Positions 48,326 through 61,094 of a DNA stretch of 64,000 bases are shown here, piece after piece; the first letter of the stretch is position 1; every line of letters starts with the position of its first letter. A model generated the notes under the pieces. That model was not told the origin of the DNA and searched no databases. It saw nothing but the letters and a program-made list of their open reading frames with translations. Source of the DNA: Dasyornis broadbenti (Eukaryota; Chordata; Aves; Passeriformes; Dasyornithidae); the NCBI GenBank assembly GCA_013397935.1, contig VZRN01005395.1:42532-106531 (forward strand), given 5' to 3'. The position numbers and the translations under genes are program-made.

Positions 48326-51300
48326 GCTCCTGTCCACCACAGGACACACCACTGTGTGTCATTGTAAAGCTGAGGATAAATCAAAATTCCTAGAGGAATA
48401 TGACCTGGACAGCAAGTCCTTGTGGTAGGCTCTTGGGTTGCTGTTGTGTGGGTTTTCTGGGGGACACGTGCACACACACAGGGTGCCCCTCTCATGGGAG
48501 GAATTAGTTTGTTAATGAATTAGGAATTAGATATCTGCCATTGCTTTAAATATCCCCTTCTGCCGTGGCCTCACTTCCTTTCCCATTTGAAGTATCTAGG
48601 ACTGGCAGTGCGTGACTCTCTGCCCAAACCCCTTGCTCAAAATGATCTGTGGTTAGAGGAAACTGACTTGTCTTCCATACGCCAAGGGTTACAGTAAGAG
48701 TGTCCCACCCAGGGGAAAATTCACTTTTCTCTTCGGAACCCACTCGTCCATGGTCCCACTTCCATCTGTGGAAGCTGGATCTAAGTGCTGCAATGGCTCA
48801 GTGCAGGGCCTCTGGAGCATAAATGAATTTGATACCTCTTTTGGTTTCAGTCAATCTTCATTTTGCATAAATACACGTGACTTCAAATGGTGTCAGTAAA
48901 ATAAAATTACTGACATTTATCACTAATTAGCTAATAATGTCATTATCTAGATGAGTTAAAAAATAATCATGAGAAGGAAAAAAAAATATCTGGGGAAGAA
49001 TTATTCAATTTAGTAAACTTTTTCTTTTTTTTTTTTTTTTTTTTGAATTGAGTAATTCTTCTTCCTAAGTTAAGATTTGCTGGGAGAAAAAAAAAAAAAA
49101 TAGCTCTTCCAGCATTTTTTCCATTACTTCAGCTCTGCATAAGTTTGGGATAAAATATTAACTATTCAATGACAGAAGAAACATTTTACGGTTAAAGTGA
49201 ATAAAGTAGTTTTATTATTATTATTTTTAAATCTTTTTCTTTCTAAGAAAATAAAATTATACAGGCCTATTTAACCCATGAAGCAAGATAGGAGCCATGA
49301 GGAGCTCTCATTTCTCTGCAAAAATAAAGATCTTATACTGGAGGAAGTGAAAGAAAGTACAACATGGAAAATGAGGTCAACTCCATATGATTATTGGGTT
49401 ACCAGACACTGGAGAACCAGATATATGTAAACCAGTGAACATTACCACAGAATGTCTTCTGGTGCACACTCAGAAAGGAAGCAGAACAAGGAAACTTGGA
49501 GAAGGAATTTTTTATCCACTCTGAAAGTTTGACAAACATTGGTGGTTTTTTTGTAACTCTCCAGTTCTCTGTAGCGCAACCTCATCTGTGAAAATTGGTG
49601 AGCTCTCACACTCCACTGGGGCCAGATGTAGGCATTTGTGCTTCTTCGCTCTCTCAGACAAACACATCAGCTAATTTCATGTGTTATTAGAAATAAAACA
49701 GTCAAATTGGTTAGCATCTTTTGGAACCATCTCTTTGTGCAGGAGCACCCACAGTTTTCCAGGCAAAAATTTTGTGTGCGTGAGAGCAAGCAGCAAGCAT
49801 GTTACATTCCAGGAAGTGTCTGCACACATCGATCCATCCAGGTTCCCTAGGCATTTTAGATTTGTAGTGTCAAAATGCAGCAATTTGTATCTGTAGCATT
49901 TCTGGAGTTTCTCAAAAGTATGTCTGTCCTAGGCAGCTACAGAGCGCATGTTTTGTGGGATTTCTGGAGTCTCGCATTCAAGTGGAAGGTACAAAGTGCA
50001 TCTAAAAGCATCTGATCTGCTGGGACTGTGGCACACCTGGAAGTTTTAGGTAAATAGAGACAATAGCTTCAACTGGAAAAAGAGAAATATCACCTGTTCT
50101 AGCTGTGACTCGGATGGGCTGGGTTTCTGTTTGTCCTCTCTGAATACTGCGGTTTTCCTCTTTGCAGGGCTTACAGGACACTAGAAGGAGGCTTGGGGGT
50201 GGGAGGAGGGAGTGAGCAATGAAAAATAAAGATATAATTGTTCAGTAGAGGAAGTTACCCATGGGGAAATACAACACTGCTGGTTCTGGTGTTCAGAACC
50301 CTGCTTTTCTCACTAGGAAAGGGAGGAAAAGGGAGACTCAACAATCCAGACCCTCTGAAAGATAGATATGGACGTGACAGGACAGAAACATGAAGAAGGA
50401 TTAAATGATTTTCTGGACTAGGTCCTGATTCCAAACAGTAAGACGTTCAGAAATGTGTTTTACCATTATCTGAAATGTTGTCTCTATGTCTCTGATTCCT
50501 CTTAATGTGAATCACTCTGCTTCCTAATCAGACATTTAGAAGGAAGAAAAGTTTGACTCTCTCATGTTCTGCAACACATACCACTACCAGGGGAATTTGA
50601 GCATGAATGAAGCAAAGACATGCCAAAGCTGTAAAATTTCCGGATTTGGTGATTGCAGAATGCCAGTATTCTGTTTGGAATATGGTTTTGGCGTCTTATG
50701 CTTTCTTGTTAGGGGCGATGGGGGAATAACAGAATGCGAGCACAGCAAAGAACAGAAAGGTGGCACAATCTCATTTTCTTCCTTGGCATGATGATAATTT
50801 TTATTATTATTGTTTTTTCCAGTCGTGGCTGTTTCTCAGAACTCCCCACTCATCTGCCCCTGCCCCTTCCCACCCTCCTTCTGCTTCTCAGAGATGTGCA
50901 ACTTTATCATCCTTATAGCGTAAATAAATAAATAAATAAATAAATTTCTGCGAGACAGCTTGGAAGAATGTTTGATAATCTGAACCATTATGGAGGTGAA
51001 ATTTCATTACACAGATGGTGACATCCCAATGTCTATCATCAAAACACAGCAGGTAGAAACAATCAGCTAGGCCCATTCCCCACTATAAAATTACACTTAC
51101 ATTAATGTCACTCTTGATTTCATTATGCAGAAAATGATATTGCACAGGTCTCTGACATGAGGGAGACTGGGAGAGGAGGAAAAAAAAAAAGCAGAGATGT
51201 GAATCAAAGTGAGGAAATTGGGGGGGAGGATGGGTGGGCAAGGCAGGGAAGTAGAATGTGGACTAGGAATGATCAGCTCAGCTAGTAAAATAAATACACA

Positions 51301-51443
51301 ACCACATCCAAACCTTGTGGTGCTTGAGGCAATGTCCTGTCCTGGTCATCTCCTACCTCAGCTCCCACTTCTGATTGAGTATTTAGAAGTAATATTGTGG
51401 GAACAAGGGAGTTTCAGAATTAATTTCTATTCATATTTTTATG
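48326..51443. other. non-coding stretch, no gene recognised
   Basis: AT-rich. It has T20 at 49025-49044 inside an imperfect inverted repeat (48998-49010 with 49046-49058, one mismatch), A14 at 49087-49100, and a strong acceptor-like site (TTTTCCTCTTTGCAG) ending at 50167 that has no nearby donor. Short frames have no domains. Confidence 0.5.
50921..50945. repeat. (TAAA)n microsatellite
   Basis: About six TAAA units. Confidence 0.95.
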
Positions 51444-51497
51444 TCATAGAATTGAAGAATAAACTGAGTTGGAAGGGACCTACAAAGATCATCCCAC
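51444..51497 (-). mobile_element. CR1 LINE 3'-tail stub
   Basis: TCATAGAATTGAAGAATAAAC, AGTTGGAAGGGACCTACAAA and GATCATCCC form the antisense of the last 50 or so bases of a CR1 copy. The match stops exactly where the (CCCTTT)n tract begins. Confidence 0.75.
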
Positions 51498-51498
51498 T

Positions 51499-51649
51499 CC
51501 CTTTCCCTTTCCCTTTTTCTTTCCCTTTCCCTTTCCCCTTCTCTTTCCCTTTCCCTTTCCCCTTCTCTTTCTCTTTTCTTTTCCCCTTTTCTTTCCCTTT
51601 CCCTTTCCCTTTCCCTTTCCCTTTCCCTTTCCCTTTCCCTTTCCCTTCC
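51499..51649. repeat. (CCCTTT)n polypyrimidine tract
   Basis: About 150 bases of CCCTTT units with CTTCTC/TTTTC variants. One strand is entirely pyrimidine and the other entirely purine. It creates artefact frames of Pro-Phe repeats on + and Lys-Gly or Arg-Glu repeats on -. Confidence 0.97.
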
Positions 51650-52004
51650 ATTAATTCTCAGGGAGACTATCAAATATTGTGTTTCACTTAACTCAGCTGC
51701 CATTCCCTAATGGGATCCAAACATCATGGTTAGACTAAATGTCCTATGAGCCAATCTTCACACCGCGATTTTCACTGGAATATTGTTGCTTTGGTGCAGA
51801 GTAGAGATCATTCAGCAAGGCTACAACATGAGGAGACAGCAGACTAACTCTTAGGAATATGGAATATTGCTGAGGGAAACTGATCCAAATTGGCTGGTGA
51901 GGTTTCAGACATGGAAAAAAAAGTAGTGTAGGATGCCAGAAAATGTTCTTTTTAATTTAAAAATGCCATCAGATAATATCTGCTCTGAGTGTGGTGGGGA
52001 TCCG
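51650..52004. other. spacer between CR1 fragments
   Basis: Unassigned AT-rich sequence, no gene seen. Confidence 0.5.
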
Positions 52005-52167
52005 CAAGAAGTTGCCCAGATAACCTCATTCCAGAGGTGCTCAAGACCAGGCTGGATGGAGTGTTGAGGAACATGGTCCAGTGGAAGGTGTCCCTGCCCA
52101 CAGCAGAAAGGTTGAAACTTCATGGCTTCTAAAGTCACTTCCAACCCAAACCATTCTATGATTCTGT
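52005..52167 (+). mobile_element. CR1 LINE 3' end
   Basis: AAGAAGTTGCCCAGATAACC, GAGGTGCTCAAGACCAGGCT, GTCCAGTGGAAGGTGTCCCT and CACTTCCAACCCAAACCATT with the tail CTATGATTCTG follow the CR1 3' end in sense order. 5'-truncated, non-coding. Confidence 0.92.
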
Positions 52168-54046
52168 TTCGTCATTTCTGATTTTAATGATGTTACATAA
52201 TCTATCACTCCTGTATTCCTACTATTTTCCCCCTAATTTGAAATAAAACCAAGTCGTGATACCAGAAAATAGACTCAGAGGAAAAGAAATTCACATTTAT
52301 GCTACTCACCGGTCTTTCATCAATGTCACAGTTTTTTCACGCTAAGAATCCAGGTTTTTGAATTTGTCTGCTCTCTATTCTAAGCTATGAGACAGGACAG
52401 AATTTCCTTGTCTTATCAGTAGAGTTGCATGATACTTTAATTTTACATTTGGCAACAGGTTAAGGCACAGATTTATGCAATAGTAGGAGCCTTATTATTC
52501 AAATTAACCTAGACTCCTGTTACACTTAAGGGAAAGTGAGCAGTACTTTGAGACAACAACTCGTAGTAAAATAAATATTATCCGGCCTCAGACATTCAAA
52601 TTGACTGTGTCTTCCTGTACCTTAGAGCAAGCTGCTTTTGTAATCTACAGGAATCTGACCAATAGAGTTGACAGAATTCATTGTGTGATACACCTCAGTA
52701 CATCTGGGTGTCTACTTTAGGATGACCTAAACCACAGCTGAAATGTACTGCTGTCATCTGTGACCTCAAATCAAAAAGTCAGTGCCTATAAAAATTTGCC
52801 TCCACATTAGACTAAGGATTTATTGTAATATTCTAAAATCAAACTTATTTAAAAAAATAATAGGGGGATTACGAAAGTTTTAATCTTTATTAAATACTGA
52901 GAAAACTGAGATTGAATTGAAATCAGACAATAGACCTCTAAATATCAGAAATTAGATGGGGTGGCTCTCACTAAGCACCTTAGAAATCTTGATTCCATTT
53001 TTCAAACTCTTTAGAACTGATAAAAACTTTATATACCTTTATAAAAATATACGCCTGCCCTCACTGAATTATATAAATGTGTTCTGGCTGGAGAAAAGGC
53101 TTTAAAAAGCAGTCATCTGACAGAGGTTCTTCCAATGAAATTTTACGTCCAGTTTTGTAAAGTGAAAGATATGAGTATTTTAGACAAACATTTGAAGACT
53201 AATTCAAACAGAATAAGAGCCCTTATGTTTTAACCATCACTGTGTTACAGCGTTTACCAAGCAAGAGTACCCAAAGTACAAATAATGGATCTTCTTTGCA
53301 TTTCTTTTAACAAATATATTGATTGAAGTCCCCTTTCAAACCTCAGCAGACTGGATGCTTTAGGGGTAATTTTTTTTCAAAGGAAGTTTGCATGGAGATT
53401 TAACCAGCCAACTTCCCTTGATGTTAGCAGGAACTATGTGACTAAACCGACACATAACTTTGAAAAGACACCCCTAAACACCTTATGTTGAATCACTGGA
53501 AGCCTTTGAACTCAGCAGGATCATTGCCTGGATAAGAAGTTGTTGTTCAGATCCAACATATGAATCAGTTATAATAAACAGTGCTATAAATGGGACAAAG
53601 ATTGCATTTGTCCAAAGAGAAAGCGAAGGTTGAGGTAACACAGAACCAGCTGATTTGTCATTAAACTTTTTCTTCCTTCTAATTCCATCTTGGAGAACAT
53701 TTCTGGGAAACCACTTCATCATCTATGACGAGGTATTTACTAAAATAACTCTAATTTTCTTCAGGCAGTTGCCAATAAGGCGGGTTCTAATGGATTTTCC
53801 TCTAGCACATTTTAAAACAACCTTTGCTTGTTCTAAGAACTCATTTATAGGTAGCAAGACGACAACCAATCTGACACTAGGGCCAAGAGCTACAACCAAA
53901 AATCTCTGGACACTGATAACTGTGTAACTGCATCATAATTTTCCCCCAGATTTGTTTAGCATGTTGATATAGGTTGAGTCAAGGTGGAATCACATCCTAT
54001 TCTTCTTTGGCTTCATATGTTGTCTCTCTTCTGCTATTCTCTGCAG
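52168..54046. other. non-coding stretch, no gene recognised
   Basis: AT-rich unique-looking DNA; no transposon or domain-bearing frame. Confidence 0.5.
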
Positions 54047-54349
54047 GAGCTCTGTGTCCCGTCCATCTCCCATGGAGAAAAAATAGAGGTCTCATGGATG
54101 GCTTTTATAGGCTGTGCTGAGCAGGATCCTATAGCAAAGGTCAAATTCAGTCTAAATTATTTCAGGCCATTATGTTATTCCCTGACTAAGCCTTTCTTTG
54201 TACTTTGTAAATTCTTCAAAGGGAAGTGCTTTGAACTATTGAATTTGGGAATTTTTATCCGATGTAGTTTACACTCCAGATACAAGTATATACATATTCT
54301 TTCAGGAGGAAAGCAAAAAGCTTCCTATAAAATATATAAATTGAAATAA
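54047..54349 (+). other. candidate exon: 100-codon frame after a strong acceptor, unrecognised
   Basis: A pyrimidine-rich tract (GTCTCTCTTCTGCTATTCTC) followed by TGCAG ends at 54046. Directly after it, in phase 0, the frame reads ELCVPSISHGEKIEVSWMAF and continues open to a TAA at 54347, with many Cys and aromatic residues. The same frame is open upstream of the acceptor from 53984, so openness does not depend on splicing. No donor of quality follows, so it would be a terminal exon; the peptide matches no family I know. Confidence 0.2.
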
Positions 54350-56500
54350 AAGAAAAAATGTATCACTGCTACAGGAAATGCTAGTCTGGCAGCACTATTT
54401 TGATAGAAATATTTTCCCCCCAAATATACTGTCATTAGATACGATAAAGGTAATCTTCCTAAAATTAGACAAACAGACAGAGATGTACCATTGTTATCTC
54501 CTGCAGCTGTCTGCCTACCAGATTTGTGACATTTTAGGGGTATCTTTTCAAAGCAGCACACAGAGTTTTAGCTGCATGACTCTCAGAAACATCAACAGAA
54601 GCTGATCGATTAAATCCCACACTTGCCTTCGCTTTGAAAAATTTTCCCCTAAGCATCCTGTCTGTTGGGCTTTGGAAAAGTACTTCACTATTTCCATGCA
54701 GAGAAATGCAGAAAATATTCAATCTAAACTAAAAGACAAATTAAATTAAAATAAAATAAGGCTAAAAGTAGATATAAAATAAAACAAAAATCTGCATTTC
54801 TACTAGTTCTCTGCTCTCTTGATTGCTGCTCTGGTACTGTAAATGCATTCCAAGCTTTGTTACATCCATCAGGGATGGTACAGATGGACATTTTGCCTGT
54901 CCAACCTGACTCAACCGCTTGAAGATTCATCAGAGAGAATCTGTTGGCAATTGCAAATGGATCTAATCCAGCGCCGGCAGATTTTGTTTCTCTAGAGGAA
55001 AGCAGGATTGTAAAGGGCAGACTAGACTGGCAAAAATATTTACTTTTATATTTCATCACTTCAAATTTATAATGGGACAAAATGCCTTTAAAACTTCACC
55101 TTTTTAATATGATACTAACAGAGATTTTCAATGCAATTCATTTGCTGGCAAGCCAGACACTTGAGAGTGGGAAGCATTTTGAGCTTAAAAAAAAAAAAAA
55201 AAAAAAGGCAAAGCAAAGAAAAAGCAATCAGCAGGGTGACATATACTTTATTAGTCCTCTTCAAAATCACTTCCTTCCCTTTCTCCCTTTTATATTTCTT
55301 GTCTTTCTATGTGCTCTCCTTGTTACATTACATCCCTCATTTTAGGCATTTTAATCCCTCCAAAGGGATGCATCCCAGTGGCACAGGCAGTTGTAAGGCA
55401 CAATTCTCAGCTTCACCATGGCTCTTTTACAGTGCTGCGGCAGCGAAAAGCAGCCTTATAGCCCATGGAACTGGCCACCATGGAATATCTTCCCCGCTAT
55501 GCACAAAACGGGGTTTCAGGAAGCAAGGAAAGTCAGCACATTGGATATATAATGGCCTCTGTCACATTTCCCAGTGCAAAAGACCCCCGTGCCTGGGGTG
55601 TGCATGGGGAAGGAAGAAAGGGAAGCTTGCTTGAAGCTTTATCATGGCCTTGAGAGAAAAATTCCACAAAATTCAATCGAGCTAGCTCTAAAGGGTACCC
55701 TTTTGACTCTGAATAAACTGTGGTGCAATGAGGAGGATCAGTCATTTATTGCCTCTTGTAGAAATGTGGGGAAGTTCTCAGAGGTTTTTCTGGGGCCATT
55801 ATAAATATATGGAATTTACCTACCTCACTCCTGAGGAACTGTCAAACATAAATATTCTCCTGTCTTCTCCTAATAGGTAGCTGGAAGATGTTTACTTGTT
55901 TACAAGTGGAAGTCTAGTTGAATGGTCAATACAGTCTTTCTAGATCTGATAAGGCTTTATGATTTGCCCTCTCCTTTTCTTGTGGGCCCTGTTTGGCCAG
56001 TTGTTAGTAACACTGGAGGCAGAGAGAACATTTTTCTTCCCGTGTTTCATGTGTTTACAGCACAGTTGCCACCAAGGATTTCATATCACTGAATGACGGT
56101 CTGTACCCGCTGCTGACCCACTTGGAACAGAGACACCCCCCTCTGTGCCAAGTCCTCTCGTGGGTACAAAGAGCCTGATGTGAAAGTCCTCTGTTGGAGA
56201 CTTTGCTCAAGCCAGGAAATCTGGGAATGCTTTTCCATAGGTGTTTTGGGGAGGTAACATAGGATAACTTACAGAATTAGCAGGTCCCCATCCTTTTGAG
56301 TCAAGAAATAAAAGTGCTCCACGTGTCCTAATTATACATAACAAAAGTACCACTAAATTGTGTTTCTCATCTACCTATTCCCCAAAATTCCCTCAAAAGC
56401 GACAACGTCAAAATAAATTCTAAAAATCGTCTCCTCTGTTCTTCATCCAATATGGGCACTTTTGTTGGTGGTCTTATGAAATGCACACAGAGTTTCTTCG
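54350..56500. other. non-coding stretch with a GC-richer part
   Basis: Contains A18 at 55188-55206 and a GC-richer part at about 55360-55640, where frames are open on both strands (plus 55131-55634, minus 55533-55745). No domain is recognised. Confidence 0.45.
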
Positions 56501-56808
56501 CACTCTGAAATTTGTTAATTTTCCTCAGGGAGGGTTGTCAGCAACCTTTTGTAGTGAGGAGAATGATGAGGCCACGCAAAAAGTGCAGAATCAGGGTTAC
56601 CTTTCTGCCCATTCTGCTCTCTGCTGATGCCCTTGTTCAGATGGTGAGCAAACCCTCAGCCAAACCCCTCCATTTGGGCGTACGAGATAATCCTGATGCA
56701 AACGGCCATAGCCACATACAGCACATCATGGCGTGCGGAATAGCGGGCACACTTCGCTGCATAGCGTCAGTAGTTTCTGCATACGTAATTCATTCCTCTC
56801 AAAAAAAA
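56501..56808 (+). other. CpG-containing patch ahead of an A/C-rich tail
   Basis: Relatively GC- and CpG-rich sequence (about 56540-56790) passes directly into the A/C-rich tract. A + frame of 154 codons starting at 56512 spans both. Its first 100 residues show no domain and its last 50 are Lys/Asn/Thr read from the A-rich tract. The layout (unique body plus A-rich tail) could be an old retrocopy, but no parent gene is recognised. Confidence 0.2.
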
Positions 56809-56958
56809 CAAAGAACAAAATACAAAAAAAAACTAAGCAAAAAACCCAAAACAAAAAGCCACAACAAAAACAAAATAAAGCAAAACAACACAAAAAACCC
56901 CCAAAAAACCAAAAAACAAAAAACCACCAAAAAACCAAACCAAAACAAAAAAAACAGA
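56809..56958. repeat. A/C-rich low-complexity tract (CAAAA-type)
   Basis: About 150 bases of A with spaced C and very few T or G; the longest such tract in the window. Confidence 0.9.
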
Positions 56959-59900
56959 AAAAGAAAAACAGACTGAAAACCCCACCCTGGAAACATAGCT
57001 ATAGCACAATTTCTCAGGAACTGCTCTGTGATAAAGGTGTGGAGTGAGGCCTTAGTATGCTCTTGAATGCTGGGAATCCAAGTGGATTTCTCAGCCACAA
57101 AACAGAGGAACTTCAAGATCATCTGGCTCAGTGCTCAGCACCAACCACAAGATGCTGCATGTTCTCAAGATGCTTCAATTTCGCTTGACTCGAAAGGCCC
57201 CAGTCCATGTTATTCTCTTCCTGTTAATAAGCAGATTCCTATTACCTCTAGTGAGTTTTGGGTCTGTACTCCCTAACTACACAAAGCAAAATGTAGAGGC
57301 ACTAAAGTCACTCTAGTCACCTTTGCTCCTGCTTTATTCTCAGTCCTGACCATCCCTAAGGAAAGGTAGATCAGCTTTAGGGTGAGTAAAAATTATATTC
57401 TGCACAAAAACGTTGCATATTATTATTTAGCAGTGTTTTGTAAAACTGTGTGGGTTTTTACGTTTTCAGCATTTTTTTATATTCTGGGGATTAGAGAAGA
57501 AACAATGTAAATAATTCGCAGTTCCATTAGAATTTACCACCACACTTTCCTAGTTCTCTTACAACCTCTGAGAGTACCTTTAGTAATCTGTTTTCAATTC
57601 TGTTTACTTTAGAATACTATTTAAATTAAACTGGAAAAGTAATGTTGCAAACATTGGTTGGTTCCACAGTGACTGCCCAGTACATGATTTAATTAGAGGT
57701 TTAGAGTTCCTTTAGAAATAAAATTCTTGTGCAAATGTAAGCTTTAAGTGTATAAAAGTACATATACATGTATGTAAATGTGTATGTGTGTATGTCTCTA
57801 CAGTTAATATTATTTTTATTTTATAATTCCATTTTTTATTGTCTGTGGCTATTTCTTCCTTTTGCTTTGGATTTTTCCTGCTCTATCATCCAGAAGAGAA
57901 AAAAGAGTAAAATAGTCATCACACTTACTAGCAGAAAACATAACAGCTTTGAAATCTATTTTCTTCTCTTTTTAATCCTGCTTTAATCCTTTAGAGCTAT
58001 AAACCAAGGAAAATGCCTATTTTCTACTGTATATATTTACAGCTTCTATTCTAAATAACTTTAGTGCTTTAGGATTTGCAATCACCATGATTTCCTATAT
58101 GGAAGAAAAAAGAATATCAAACTTTTAAGCTCCACAGGGAACAATTCAGCTCCACCGGATTCTTTAATGTAGGATCCATATAAAAGCAATCAGAGCTGTT
58201 CTTTCTCCACTCCAGCTATTTGGCTCCTCTCTGCCATTGTCTGGCATATCCTTACCTTCAGTTCCAAGGCAGATACATTTAATAACTTAATGCACTGAGC
58301 CTGTTATTAAATTCACCACCATGATCCTCCCAATACATGCAAACGGTGGACAAAGCTTAAAACCATTTCCCGAAGATGATAATTCTCTAATTCATGTGCA
58401 TGTAAGATTTTGCCTTACACAATCTGTGATTGTGATATAAAGAAAATTGTTAATAGAATACAAACAAAGTGATGATGAGCTCACAAACCGTTTTCATCAT
58501 ATCAGAGATACAACTGTTCAAGCCCCTATCTTTCTATTTGCCTTTTATATTTATTAAGTAAAACATACACAAGGAGAAAGAGGAATAGAGAGGAAAAGAC
58601 TCATTAAGCCATCATATTTTTTTTTGTCATTACAGTATTGTTCTTTATATGTTCTCATTCTTCCTAGGAGAACTAAAAGAGAAAGGAAAACATTTCCTAA
58701 TGTACAATTTCATAGTGAGTATGTTGAATATGTGGAACATTTCATCTTTGGTTTACCTAGTCAAAAAGTGACTATATTAATAAAAAATCTTGAAAGCTAA
58801 TCCATTAATCCATAGGCCTAAAGCTACTCAAGTCTCCTCTTAGTAACTCCCAGCGAACTCAAAAGAAGTGGAGTGCCCACAGAGCGCTCAAAGTCAGTCC
58901 TTAAAGGAAGGAAGTCTGAAATGGATTATCTTGATTCTTAAATTTAGTTCCTCAGTCATACGTAGTTATAAATTTCATGACACTGAAAGCTTATTTTTTT
59001 AGAATTAAATTCTTGAATTCTTCTGTTCCCAAAGATGTCTGTCTCATGTGGCCCCACCCCGGAGCATGTATTGTCCTTCTGAATACGGAGCTGTCCTCGA
59101 TGTTTAACTGATATGTTTGTGTCAGAGAGCTTTTATCTGCTGGATTGCTGTTTTCCAGTATTTTCAGATTGCCAGTCATATACAGTTTTGCACTGGAAGA
59201 TTGAACACTTACTCAGATTTTTGAAGCCTATTGACAGAAGACTTCTTTTAAGCTGTCTGTCATGGACTGCTGAGACCAGCTTCCTCAGGGCTAAACAAAA
59301 GAAGCTACATCAATTTCCTTTGCAAGCAAAACATGTTTCTACACTCTTGGCCATCCTAGGCACTCTCTTCTGTGCCTTCTACCACTTAAAGACAAACTTA
59401 TTTTGTTTTAATTTTCTACCTGATTCCGGAATGGAAGTGATGATAGCTGATCCGTGCGGAGAAATATTCCTGCTGCTTCTAGTTCGCAGTTGATAATGTT
59501 CAAATGTAAGCACCACATGGCTATTGAGATGACATCACTGACCTGTAAAATGTTAGTCTGTAAGAGAAACAGTACCTCTCTCTGGATGGAAGGTTGAAGG
59601 AAACAAAAATATGTGACTAAACCTAAAAACCTGTAAGAGAAATCAAGTTAATTGTCTTTATCTGAGCATTAGTTGTTTTTATCAGATAGACACGCTTTGC
59701 TTTTTGCGTGAGTAAAATTTCTCAGGTTTAGAAAAAGATTAAAAATGACTGAGCGAAGTAAAGCGAATGAATTCCTGTGTGGATTCTCTGATAGCTAATG
59801 CAGGATGGGTTTGGTCAGGATGCAAAATTGTATCAAAGTTTCAATGCATAAAAGATTTCTCTTGTCTTTAAACAGCCATAAATTTTCATGGTTTTGGGAA

Positions 59901-60247
59901 GAAATTAATATCACGTTATTCTTCACATTTTTCTTAGATTTGGGTGCAAAACACAGAAAGAGATACAAGTAAGTGTACAGGCATATATCAACAAATGATA
60001 TATACTCCCTGTTCCCAGGAAACTAGGCTAAAAATGTGTCTGACTTTGAACAAATGAGAATAAAGTAGCTTTGACTTTTACAAAAATACTATGAAAATAG
60101 CTTTTCAATTTCCCAACCAATTCCAAACCCCACAAGACTTAGAAATTTAAAATCCAAATGCCCCAAACTGAACACAGAATATAATCTGAAAAAAACTTTA
60201 TTTGAAGGTTCATAACACACCAGTTCGTTATGTCTTCTCTCTTTCAG
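56959..60247. other. non-coding stretch, no gene recognised
   Basis: AT-rich. A 126-codon + frame at 59113-59493 follows a modest acceptor-like site at about 59124 but shows no domain. A minus-strand donor-like site (complement of CTTAC|CTTCA) lies at 58251-58256 without a convincing acceptor. Confidence 0.45.
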
Positions 60248-60495
60248 CACACGTTGTCATGGATTTCAGCTGTAACAGGAAAACACAAAACACGTTGAGA
60301 AAACGTAGCGAGAGGAGTATTAGCAAACTGGCACGGAGTCCTCGAAAATCCATAAGAAAGCTTATTCTTTTGGCCACCCTAATGTCAAGAACAAAGTTAC
60401 AGCAACATTTGGAGACCAGGTTTCAGCTGCCATCAATTGGCACAGTTGCACAATGGAGCTCGTCTAGATGGATCTTTGCTGATTTCCATCTGTAA
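60248..60495 (+). other. candidate terminal exon, basic 82-residue frame, unrecognised
   Basis: The acceptor TATGTCTTCTCTCTTTCAG ends at 60247. Behind it an open frame (phase 2) reads HVVMDFSCNRKTQNTLRKRS and continues through an Arg/Ser/Lys-rich stretch (SISKLARSPRKSIRKL) to TAA at 60493. A canonical AATAAA follows at 60556, giving a terminal-exon layout. Basic Ser/Arg composition is unusual for the AT-rich neighbourhood. I know no matching family and found no upstream partner exon. It could be chance. Confidence 0.22.
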
Positions 60496-60561
60496 ACGAT
60501 TTGGTTTTAATCTTCTGGTGCTCACTACCATTACAGTGTTCCCCAGCTGACCCAAAATAAA

Positions 60562-61094
60562 AGACCTACTCTTTCCTTTTGGTTGACACAGAATGATTCC
60601 GTAACGTCTATGTGAAGAATTAAATAACTAACACTATAGAGATAGCGGATCTGCCTTCACTGATCTTAAACTCACCTCTATCTGTGGGAATCATGAAACT
60701 GAGTTAGGATAACTGATTAAAATGTTTTAAAAATGCTTTCCAACATTTCCTTTCCATAACCTTGTCTTTTTTTTTCTTTTTTTTAAATTTTTTTTAAATT
60801 ATTTTTCATTTTATTTCTATTAATGTACCACTTCATAGCTCAGAAAATCTGGTGCTTTATTTTCTAAACAGTTACTTGTGTATTACCCTTTGGATATATT
60901 TATTTATTTCATTATAAATCCTCTCTTTGCTTCTAGTCTTTATTTCTTTTTCTTTTTATTTACCAGTAGGGAGACTTAGATAGGCTCAGTTTTCTTAATC
61001 CTCTTTATAAATTTGAAAAAAAAACCAATTAAGTCTGCACAAAGTCTTGTTTTTCTGATGGAAAAGAAAATCAGGCTTCCTGCAACATAATAAT
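60562..61094. other. AT-rich non-coding stretch
   Basis: T-rich runs at 60766-60812; otherwise nothing assigned. Confidence 0.5.

Noticed and set aside
51209..51703. Long frames of Pro-Phe repeats (+) and Lys-Gly/Arg-Glu repeats (-)
   Set aside because: They are translations of the (CCCTTT)n tract on both strands and need no protein explanation.
56726..57122. Hydrophobic minus-strand frames resembling membrane segments
   Set aside because: The Phe/Leu/Val/Cys-rich stretch is the complement of the A/C-rich tract, not a real membrane protein.
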